This document shows positions 1-5,537 of a DNA stretch of 5,998 nucleotides, piece by piece. The notes beneath the pieces were generated by a model that saw nothing but the letters and a program-made list of their open reading frames with translations, was not told the DNA's origin and made no database searches. The position numbers and the translations under genes were made by a program. Numbering within the stretch: the stretch's first letter is position 1; every line of letters starts with the position of its first letter. The DNA comes from Ruminococcaceae bacterium UBA1448 (lineage in GTDB: Bacteria > Bacillota > Clostridia > Oscillospirales > Ruminococcaceae), in NCBI GenBank assembly GCA_002329405.1, contig DCTE01000023.1, positions 1-5,998 of the forward strand. Direction: 5' to 3'.

Positions 1-39
1 AGTTTTGGCCCTCGCCGCGGCGGTAAACAGCAGGGTTGA
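1..39 (+). CDS. Possible C-terminal tail of an upstream plus-strand gene (partial)
   Basis: Frame 1 reads twelve codons (SFGPRRGGKQQG) and then a TGA at 37-39. After that the sequence becomes AT-rich, and a plus-strand hairpin terminator follows at 72-106, as expected just after a gene end. A basic, Gly/Arg-rich tail is common at the ends of RNA-binding proteins, but twelve residues cannot identify a family. Frame 2 is also open, to a TGA at 56-58, and cannot be excluded. The presence of a plus-strand gene end here is more certain than its frame or identity. Confidence 0.3.
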   Translation, partial: SFGPRRGGKQQG

Positions 40-71
40 TACTGTTTTTAGTGGATGATTTTAGTAAGAAT

Positions 72-106
72 GGCAGGCAGATTTCTTTTTTCTGTCTGCC
101 TTTTTT
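72..106 (+). terminator. Rho-independent terminator of the upstream plus-strand gene
   Basis: A 9-bp stem pairs GGCAGGCAG (72-80) with CTGTCTGCC (92-100). It has one G-U pair and an 11-nt T-rich loop, and is followed directly by six T residues (101-106). The orientation fits a plus-strand transcript entering from outside the window. Confidence 0.8.
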
Positions 107-122
107 CTGGTTTTTGCAGCAG

Positions 123-163
123 AAAACCGCCGGAAGGAGGGGAGCCTCCTTTCCGGCGGTTTT
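123..163. terminator. Bidirectional terminator hairpin
   Basis: A long GC-rich stem pairs 123-140 with 145-163. It has one single-base bulge and a tight GGAG loop, and is flanked by AAAA on the left and TTTT on the right, so it can work in both directions. It lies about 30 bases past the stop codon of the minus-strand DUF134-NifX gene and is most likely its terminator. It also backs up the plus-strand terminator at 72-106, separating the two convergent transcripts. Confidence 0.8.
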
Positions 164-170
164 GTCTATT

Positions 171-193
171 TGACAGAATCTGACAGAATCTGA
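171..193. repeat. Short tandem repeat, 10-bp unit TGACAGAATC
   Basis: The unit TGACAGAATC occurs twice in a row (171-180, 181-190), then a third copy starts with TGA before diverging. The repeat lies between the bidirectional hairpin and the stop codon of the minus-strand gene (194-196), so it is in the 3' untranslated part of that transcript. It is probably a small slippage duplication. No function is evident. Confidence 0.7.
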
Positions 194-988
194 TCAGTTG
201 CCGCTGTGGCAATTGTTGCCATGGCAGCCGTTTTTGTTTTCACCGCAGTGGTGTTCGCCGCAGGAATGGCCCTCGCCATGGTCGTGATGGTTGCAGTGGA
301 CGTCAGGGTTATACAGCAGCTTGCCTTCGACCAATGCCTGTACTGCTTCATCCGCGCTGCCCTGGACGCCGCCGAACAGCTGGATGCCGGCCGTTGCCAG
401 GGCGTTCTGTGCGCCTGCGCCGATGCCGCCGCAGATCAGCGCGTCAACGCCGCCCTGCGCCAGCAGCCCGGCAAGTGCGCCATGTCCGCTGCCGTTGGTG
501 CCGATGACCTGGGAAGAGACGATCTTGCCGTCCTCGATATCATACAGCTTGAACTGGGCGGTGTGGCCAAAATGCTGGAAGATGTTTCCGTTTTCATACG
601 TTACTGCGACTCTCATATCTGTTTCTCCTTTTCCTTTTAATGTCGTATCAGCCGGGAGATGGGAAGCCCTGCGGCATCCGCCGCAGCGCATTTCTCCTCC
701 GTCGCACAACCGGTAATTTCCGCCGGTAATCTCAAGCGGGCGGCCGTTGACAAGGCAGTCTGCCAGCTTATACCGTGCCAACTGATAGATCTCAGTGACA
801 GTTGTCCGGGAAATCTGCATCTGCCGGGCTGCCTCCTCATGGGTGTGCCCCTCCAGGTCGATCAGCCGGATGACCTCATATTCATCCAGCGTCAGCAGCA
901 CCCTGTCCCCACCCGCGATGCCGCAGGGGGTAAACCGGTCATAAGCCGGTTCGGTGCAGACCCGTCTGCTCCGGGTTGGTCTTGCCAT
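194..988 (-). CDS. DUF134 (UPF0251) helix-turn-helix protein fused to a NifX/NifB-type iron-molybdenum-cofactor-binding domain, with His/Cys-rich tail
   Basis: The protein is 264 residues. Residues 1-95 match the DUF134/UPF0251 family: a basic start (MARPTRSRRVC), then LDEYEVIRLIDLEG, then a helix-turn-helix of the sigma-region-4 type (about 47-80, with EEAARQMQISRTTV) and LEITGGNYRLC. Cys11, Cys22, Cys95 and the CGGC at 102-105 could bind a metal. Residues 125-228 match the dinitrogenase iron-molybdenum cofactor family (NifX/NafY/NifB C-terminal type), with the typical MRVAV start and HFG at 139-141. Residues 231-264 are a His/Cys-rich tail. Members of this family occur in many anaerobes that do not fix nitrogen and probably carry or sense metal or Fe-S clusters; no nif or Mrp/ParA gene is visible here. 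A longer in-frame start at 1072 would lie upstream of the promoter, so I chose the ATG at 986-988, where the family's conserved sequence begins and an AAGGAGG site lies 7 bases upstream. A DNA-binding, possibly autoregulatory, metal- or redox-responsive role is inference. Confidence 0.88.
   Translation of the reverse strand: MARPTRSRRVCTEPAYDRFTPCGIAGGDRVLLTLDEYEVIRLIDLEGHTHEEAARQMQISRTTVTEIYQLARYKLADCLVNGRPLEITGGNYRLCDGGEMRCGGCRRASHLPADTTLKGKGETDMRVAVTYENGNIFQHFGHTAQFKLYDIEDGKIVSSQVIGTNGSGHGALAGLLAQGGVDALICGGIGAGAQNALATAGIQLFGGVQGSADEAVQALVEGKLLYNPDVHCNHHDHGEGHSCGEHHCGENKNGCHGNNCHSGN
614..630 (-). promoter_or_regulatory. Internal ribosome binding site and ATG at the domain junction
   Basis: On the minus strand AAGGAG (630-625) is followed by 8 bases and then an in-frame ATG (616-614), which is Met125 of the fused protein. 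That Met begins MRVAVTYENG, the usual N-terminus of stand-alone NifX-like proteins. Initiation here would give a separate 140-residue cofactor-binding protein (194-616) in addition to the full-length product. The site is clear in sequence; its use is inferred. Confidence 0.6.
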
Positions 989-995
989 CGGTCCG

Positions 996-1002
996 CCTCC
1001 TT
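996..1002 (-). promoter_or_regulatory. Ribosome binding site of the DUF134-NifX gene
   Basis: A full-strength AAGGAGG lies 7 bases before the ATG at 988-986. It fixes the start at MARPT, against the longer reading frame that begins at 1072 upstream of the promoter. Confidence 0.9.
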
Positions 1003-1004
1003 CC

Positions 1005-1032
1005 ATCATTACCGACATATGTCGATAATGAT
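1005..1032. promoter_or_regulatory. 28-bp palindromic operator candidate over the -10 box and transcription start
   Basis: Thirteen of 14 base pairs are symmetric about the point between 1018 and 1019, with core CGACATATGTCG and outer arms ATCATT/AATGAT. The only mismatch is at 1012/1025. The left end reaches the ribosome-binding-site region and the right end covers the last two bases of the -10 hexamer, so a dimer bound here would block RNA polymerase. The natural candidate regulator is the helix-turn-helix protein encoded just downstream, which would make it autoregulated, but this is inference. As RNA the palindrome could also fold into a hairpin in the leader. Confidence 0.75.
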
Positions 1033-1059
1033 TATAGTCCTCTTTTTTACTTTTGTCAA
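1031..1059 (-). promoter_or_regulatory. Consensus vegetative promoter of the DUF134-NifX gene
   Basis: Reading the minus strand, a perfect -35 TTGACA (1059-1054) and a perfect -10 TATAAT (1036-1031) are separated by exactly 17 A-rich bases. Transcription should start near 1024, giving a leader of about 35 bases. A promoter this strong next to a palindrome points to control by repression rather than by weak basal strength. Confidence 0.9.
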
Positions 1060-1085
1060 GGGCATACATCATCTTTTATCCGGTG

Positions 1086-1122
1086 AAAAAACAGCCTGCA
1101 CCGTTTGGCGGTACAGGCTGTT
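1086..1122 (-). terminator. Rho-independent terminator of the c-di-GMP gene
   Basis: A 9-bp stem, AACAGCCTG (1090-1098) with CAGGCTGTT (1114-1122), is extended inward by further pairs around a TTTGG loop. In minus-strand orientation it is followed by a run of six U (1091-1086). It begins a few bases past the TAA at 1127-1125 and ends about 27 bases before the -35 box of the next gene, insulating the two. Confidence 0.88.
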
Positions 1123-1124
1123 GG

Positions 1125-4100
1125 TTAAGGCTGAGACAGCAGGTCCTGATAAAAACTGAACTGATTTTTGCCGTTTTTCTTGCTCTGATAGAGGGCAGCG
1201 TCTGCCTGTCTGAGAGAGAGATTGTAACTGAAATTCTCGGGCGATACGAAGGTGGCACCGACGCTGCAGGACAAGGGCATTCCGTCTGATTGCAGACGGG
1301 TGAGCATGCGGGTGAGCTGCTGGCTGATCAGGGAGAGCTGGCTGTTTGGCGTAAAGATTAAAAATTCATCCCCGCCCAATCTGCCGATATAGCTGTCCGG
1401 TCCAAAGCCGTCCAGCAGCAGGCCGGATACCCGGCGCAGTGCTTCGTCTCCCTTGAGGTGGCCCATTTTATCGTTGATGCTCTTGAAATTGTCAATATCC
1501 ATCAGCATTAGTGCTCCGCAGGGAGCGTCGATGCTGCCGCGGACATAATTGGTGACTGCCTTTTCAAAAGCGGTACGGTTATAGATGCCGGTCAGCGGGT
1601 CATGACTAGCGGCGCGGAGCTGCTGGTCCTCCCGCTCCTTGCGTGCGTTGATATCCCGCAGGCAGAGCAGACCATATACATTTTGGGTGGTGTCCTCCTT
1701 GAAGACATGCATGACCAGTTCCACCCAGCACAGCCGGTTGCGGACCGGCCGCCGGTAACACAACCGGACAGGCTGTCCCTGTTCGATGACCTTCTGCCAT
1801 CCTTCCGGCGTCCGGCAGCTGCGAAAGACTGCCAGTTCTTCAGGACTGACCAGCGATTCCAGCCGTTCGGCAAGGACGTCGATAAAGTCCCGGCTGCTGT
1901 ACAGGTAATCCTGCCGGTAGCTTTCCCAGATACCGCCTGCGACCTTCAGCTGGCCGTTTTCCATATCGACTTCGGCATATCCGATCGACTCTGACAGCAT
2001 CGCCTGATAGAACCGGGATAGCCGCATATTCTCCAGCTCAAGTGAACGTTCCTGTCCGACCGGTTCCAGTGTGACGACAACGGTGTCGAGGTCCTGCTGC
2101 GCAGTGCCAGGGTGGCGCAGCAAAAGGCGATACCATTTGTAGCTGCCCTGGCGGGATTTGAGCAGGATTTCCGGCAGGCTGACTTCTGATTTGATTCGGA
2201 CGCGGGAAAAGGTATCCATAAACCGCTGCTGGAAATGCGGGTGGACGATCTCATCTTTAATCCAGCTGGACGGAAAGTCTGCTTCATGCAGCTGGTCTCC
2301 GGCAATCAGCGTTCGGTCGGTGTGGAAGAAGATGGTATGATTCAGCTCATTGTATTCAAAGATATCCCGCTGGTGGATATCCGGCAGAAATGCGGGGCGC
2401 TGGATGTTGCTGATGACCCGGTGATAGCCGCGCAGCAGGGTTTTGCCTTCTTTATCGGTCCAGCGTTTGCCGGTGCAGCGGACGACCACCTCACCGTCGG
2501 TCGGGTGTTTCCAGGTATATTCCAGCTGGACAATTTCCCCGGTTCGGAACATCGCTTCAACCGCCTGGCTGACATAATGATAGTAACCGTCGTTAATTCT
2601 GGTATACCAGAACTGGTAACATTCTTCGGGGCTGGGGGTATCCCGGATGCCCATGATCCGCAGCATGGTATTGTCGGCAATCATACGGCTGCCATTTTCG
2701 CCGTCCATCTCGATAATCCACAGCCCGACACCGATTTCGTCGGTGATATCCCAAAACTTGTAATCAAACAGGCTGTTGATCCGCTGTTCGCTCCGTTTTT
2801 TGCGGATGGCACTGAGCAGAAAACTGGACAGCACCCGCAGATACCCATCGTCATGGATAAAGTGCCGCGGGTTGTCCACCCCGATAAATCCCAGCAGCTG
2901 TCCCCCAAGGAAGAGCGGAGAAGCAATCAGCCGGGAGATATCCTGTATTTTTAATGTCTGGTATTCCAGTGGGCTGATATTTTTCAGCAGGCTGGGGTTA
3001 TAGATAATGACCGACTCATTCTGCCTGAACAGCTCCAGCCACCGGTGCAGCACCTTTTCAGGGACATGCAGCAGGTTTTGCTGTTGCGGGGTGACATCGC
3101 TGCTCCGGCACCATTCATAGGTATTGTTCCAGCAGGACGGGTCTTTCTGATCAGGCTGGAAAATATAGGCGCGGTCGGCCTGGTAGGATTCGCCGACCGT
3201 CCTGAGAATCCATTGGACAGTCATCTCAAAATCGTCGCTCTCCGGCAGCATCCGGGTATAATCGACGATCTTCCGCGCAAAAGTCAGCTGTTCCTGGACT
3301 TCCCGGCTGACAATTTCGTTCTGGGTGATGTCCATGGCGATTTCCAGCCGTGCCTGCCGGCCCTGAAACTCAATCAGCTTATCCTTTAGCAGAAAATGCC
3401 GTTTGCAGTATTCGTTTTCCCGCTCCCAGACAGTGAATTCGCTGGTGTTGAGAAACTGGTTGTTGCAGAAGGTGCAGGGCTGGCTGCGCCCCTGCAATAC
3501 CTCGTAGCATTTGCGTCCCCTGAAATCTCCGCAGCCCATCAGCTTCTGTCCCGCTGGATTCAGGTAGTACAGCTCATAGCTGTGCGGGTCGCTGACATAG
3601 AAGATGTCGTCGGCCGACTGCATGATTGCATGGATAATCTGGTCTTCTCCCCAGTAGTTGGAGGTGGAAAGGGGAATTCTGGGATGTCCGATCCGCATCT
3701 GGCTGATTTTTTCCGCCCGCTTTTGCAGGGGCGGCGCGTCGCCTTCCAGCCATTGGGCGGAAAACTGCCGGGCGTCGCAGGGCATGCCGAACAGGAATCC
3801 CTGTAACAGCTGAGGGTGCAGTTTTTCCAGCGTGTCCAGTTCCTCCTGCTGTTCCACTCCTTCACAACAGATGCGGATATGGCTGACTCGTGCCAGTTCA
3901 AACATATTGTTCAGCAGCCGGTAGTTGTAAGCACTGTTATGGATGTTGCTGACAAACGACCGGTCGATCTTGATCTCGTCAATCTCCATCTCCTTGAGCC
4001 GTCCCAGGCTGGAATAGCCGGTGCCAAAATCATCGACCGAAATCGAAATGCCGCACCGCTTCCACTGCCGGAAGATGTCGTTCAGATAGAGATAGTCATG

Positions 4101-5372
4101 CAGCTGCATACTTTCGGTGACCTCGATAGTCAGCGCGCTGCCTGGCAGCCCGCTTTCCCGCAGTGTATGCAGCACCTCGCCGGTGATATTTTCTTCACAC
4201 AGCTGGGTATACGACATATTGACGCTGACGGTCAGTTCGGGACAGTATTTCCGCCAGATGCCGCACTGCCGCAGTGCCTCCCGCAGGACCCAGTTTCCAA
4301 CCTCCCGGATCAGGCCGCTCTGTTCCAGCATCGGGACAAATTCAGAAGGGGGGATATCCCCACGGTTGGGCGAGTGATAGCGAAGCAGTGTCTCGCATCC
4401 TTTCAGTGTATAGCTGCCGGAGCAGACCTGCGGCTGATAATAGATCGAGAAGCCGGAAAAGCCTTCCCGGACACTCTTCTTCAGATCTTCCCGCACCTCC
4501 AGCATGGCGAGATCTTTTTCATAGTCTTCGGCCGAGAAAAACCACAGGGTGCTGCGCCCTCTCTTCTTGGCGTTGTCCAGTGAGTTTTCAGCATACTGGT
4601 AAAGGGTTTCGGCATCGGGAATAATGTATTCACGGAAGGGGACACATCCGCCCGACAAGGTGCATTGCCCGTTGAGCCGCTGCTGGAGCTTGGAAAAGGT
4701 TTCTTCCACCTGCTGGCGGCTGTTGCCCGTCAGACAGACGCAGAATTTTCCTCCATTGACCCGATAGACCCGCATTCTGCCAACCGTAAGATCTTCAAGT
4801 GCGTGGCAGACCTTTTTGAGCAGCTGGTCGCCCGCCTGACGGCCTTTGTGGATATTGACCGATTTGAGGTTGTCCACCCCAACCATCAGCAGATAACCGT
4901 CGGTATTGTTGCGCAGCATCTCTGAAATGTCTGCACGCAGGGTATCCATCAAAAATGCGCCGGTCAGCTGGTCCAGCTTGCCCTTGAAGATGGTGTCGGA
5001 GATCCGTCCGATCATCCACATCGGCACCCCTTCAGGGGAAAGGCTGCTTTTGCCCCGGCAGCTGATCCAGACCAGTTCGCCGTTTCGGTTGACCAGACGG
5101 TAAACCAGATTGTGCAGCTGGAGCTCGCCCCGCTGGATGCGTTCCAGCTGTTCGGACAGCTCCGGCAGATCGGGTGGGTAGACAATCCGTATCCAGTCTG
5201 AAAGGGTACAGCTGGTTGCCCCTGATTGCAGCAGGTCGTATTTTATATTAATCTTTTCCGACAGGTGCAGCTGCTGGGCCTGAATATCCCAGAGAAAAAA
5301 ATAGTCGTCAGAGCTTTCACTCAGAAAGTTGAGCATGCTATGATACAATTCGATTGTTTTATTAATTTCCAT
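1125..5372 (-). CDS. Multi-sensor c-di-GMP protein: PAS-GGDEF(degenerate)-EAL-PAS-GAF-PAS-PAS-PAS-GGDEF
   Basis: 1415 residues, with no signal peptide or membrane segment seen, so probably cytoplasmic. Rough order: PAS (12-128); degenerate GGDEF (132-285); EAL (295-545); PAS with a Cys cluster (575-685); GAF (695-860, SRLIASPLFLGGQLLGFIGVD); PAS-like (870-990); PAS-like (1000-1105); PAS-like (1115-1245); GGDEF (1250-1410). The first GGDEF has NGGKF (206-210) and Gly165 at the usual metal Asp, so it should not make c-di-GMP. The EAL domain keeps the expected phosphodiesterase residues: Glu327 (in ETLLR), Asn385, Glu417, Asp447-Asp448 (DDFGTGYSS), Lys468, Glu504 and Gln524. The C-terminal GGDEF is intact (GGDEF 1333-1337; Asp1292, Asn1300, Asp1309) and looks like an active diguanylate cyclase. 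The RxxD inhibitory site is absent (Gly1324 and Ser1327 at the R and D positions). The protein probably makes and degrades c-di-GMP in response to cytoplasmic signals. A TTG codon at 5414 extends the frame, but it falls where transcription should begin; the ATG at 5372, with AAGGAAG 6 bases upstream, is preferred. The separate sensory domain boundaries are approximate. Confidence 0.93.
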   Translation of the reverse strand: MEINKTIELYHSMLNFLSESSDDYFFLWDIQAQQLHLSEKINIKYDLLQSGATSCTLSDWIRIVYPPDLPELSEQLERIQRGELQLHNLVYRLVNRNGELVWISCRGKSSLSPEGVPMWMIGRISDTIFKGKLDQLTGAFLMDTLRADISEMLRNNTDGYLLMVGVDNLKSVNIHKGRQAGDQLLKKVCHALEDLTVGRMRVYRVNGGKFCVCLTGNSRQQVEETFSKLQQRLNGQCTLSGGCVPFREYIIPDAETLYQYAENSLDNAKKRGRSTLWFFSAEDYEKDLAMLEVREDLKKSVREGFSGFSIYYQPQVCSGSYTLKGCETLLRYHSPNRGDIPPSEFVPMLEQSGLIREVGNWVLREALRQCGIWRKYCPELTVSVNMSYTQLCEENITGEVLHTLRESGLPGSALTIEVTESMQLHDYLYLNDIFRQWKRCGISISVDDFGTGYSSLGRLKEMEIDEIKIDRSFVSNIHNSAYNYRLLNNMFELARVSHIRICCEGVEQQEELDTLEKLHPQLLQGFLFGMPCDARQFSAQWLEGDAPPLQKRAEKISQMRIGHPRIPLSTSNYWGEDQIIHAIMQSADDIFYVSDPHSYELYYLNPAGQKLMGCGDFRGRKCYEVLQGRSQPCTFCNNQFLNTSEFTVWERENEYCKRHFLLKDKLIEFQGRQARLEIAMDITQNEIVSREVQEQLTFARKIVDYTRMLPESDDFEMTVQWILRTVGESYQADRAYIFQPDQKDPSCWNNTYEWCRSSDVTPQQQNLLHVPEKVLHRWLELFRQNESVIIYNPSLLKNISPLEYQTLKIQDISRLIASPLFLGGQLLGFIGVDNPRHFIHDDGYLRVLSSFLLSAIRKKRSEQRINSLFDYKFWDITDEIGVGLWIIEMDGENGSRMIADNTMLRIMGIRDTPSPEECYQFWYTRINDGYYHYVSQAVEAMFRTGEIVQLEYTWKHPTDGEVVVRCTGKRWTDKEGKTLLRGYHRVISNIQRPAFLPDIHQRDIFEYNELNHTIFFHTDRTLIAGDQLHEADFPSSWIKDEIVHPHFQQRFMDTFSRVRIKSEVSLPEILLKSRQGSYKWYRLLLRHPGTAQQDLDTVVVTLEPVGQERSLELENMRLSRFYQAMLSESIGYAEVDMENGQLKVAGGIWESYRQDYLYSSRDFIDVLAERLESLVSPEELAVFRSCRTPEGWQKVIEQGQPVRLCYRRPVRNRLCWVELVMHVFKEDTTQNVYGLLCLRDINARKEREDQQLRAASHDPLTGIYNRTAFEKAVTNYVRGSIDAPCGALMLMDIDNFKSINDKMGHLKGDEALRRVSGLLLDGFGPDSYIGRLGGDEFLIFTPNSQLSLISQQLTRMLTRLQSDGMPLSCSVGATFVSPENFSYNLSLRQADAALYQSKKNGKNQFSFYQDLLSQP

Positions 5373-5378
5373 AGTCAG

Positions 5379-5385
5379 CTTCCTT
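5379..5385 (-). promoter_or_regulatory. Ribosome binding site of the c-di-GMP gene
   Basis: AAGGAAG lies 6 bases upstream of the ATG at 5372-5370. It supports that start over the in-frame TTG at 5414, which has no Shine-Dalgarno-like sequence and sits at the predicted transcription start. Confidence 0.7.
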
Positions 5386-5419
5386 GCATCCTCTATTGAA
5401 AAATCTGTATACAAAGAAA

Positions 5420-5428
5420 ATTATAACA
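5420..5428 (-). promoter_or_regulatory. Extended -10 promoter of the c-di-GMP gene
   Basis: The minus strand reads TGTTATAAT, a perfect -10 hexamer (5425-5420) with the TGn extension. No good -35 is visible at 16-18 bases upstream, which the extended -10 can compensate for. Transcription should start near 5413, leaving a leader of about 40 bases before the ATG at 5372. Confidence 0.7.
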
Positions 5429-5462
5429 TATTTTTGCAAATTTGAACAGCCGTGATTTTCCT

Positions 5463-5511
5463 AAAAAAACAACCGGCGCCCTGAGCCAAAATGAACCCAG
5501 AAGCGCCGGTT
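5463..5511 (-). terminator. Rho-independent terminator of pncB
   Basis: In minus-strand orientation a 9-bp stem AACCGGCGC/GCGCCGGTT (5511-5503 with 5479-5471) is continued by an inner CTGGG/CTCAG helix that includes a G-U pair. It is followed by a single G and then seven U (5469-5463). It lies 27 bases past the pncB stop codon. Confidence 0.88.
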
Positions 5512-5537
5512 TATCAGCGGTATACAATTACAATCGG

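Noticed and set aside
206..640. Plus-strand open frame of 144 codons opposite the NifX-like domain
   Set aside because: It is a shadow of the minus-strand gene, whose protein matches a known family. The Ala/Val-rich translation reflects GC-biased complementary codons, and no ribosome binding site was seen.
194..988. Evidence for a nitrogen-fixation locus
   Set aside because: Only a NifX-like domain is present. Such domains are widespread in anaerobes that do not fix nitrogen, and no nifH, nifD, nifK, nifE, nifN or nifB gene is seen in the window.
989..1072. N-terminal extension of the DUF134-NifX protein starting at 1072
   Set aside because: The extension would be read from DNA that includes the -35 and -10 boxes and the palindrome, upstream of the expected transcript start. 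The AAGGAGG-ATG at 988 fits the family N-terminus.
1089..1122. Riboswitch or attenuator upstream of the DUF134-NifX gene
   Set aside because: The hairpin lies upstream of the promoter (-35 at 1054-1059), so it is not in that gene's leader. It is the terminator of the gene ending at 1125. The leader of about 35 bases is too short for a riboswitch.
2235..2954. Plus-strand open frame of 239 codons inside the c-di-GMP gene
   Set aside because: It is antisense to well-supported GAF/PAS coding sequence, has no recognisable domain and no ribosome binding site, and long antisense frames are common in GC-biased genes.
4214..4226. CGACATATTGACG, similar to the core of the palindrome at 1005-1032
   Set aside because: It lies inside EAL coding sequence, is only partly symmetric and lacks the outer arms, so it is probably chance.
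3816..4583. Plus-strand open frame of 255 codons opposite the EAL domain
   Set aside because: The opposite strand encodes an EAL domain with all catalytic motifs, and the plus-strand translation resembles no known family.
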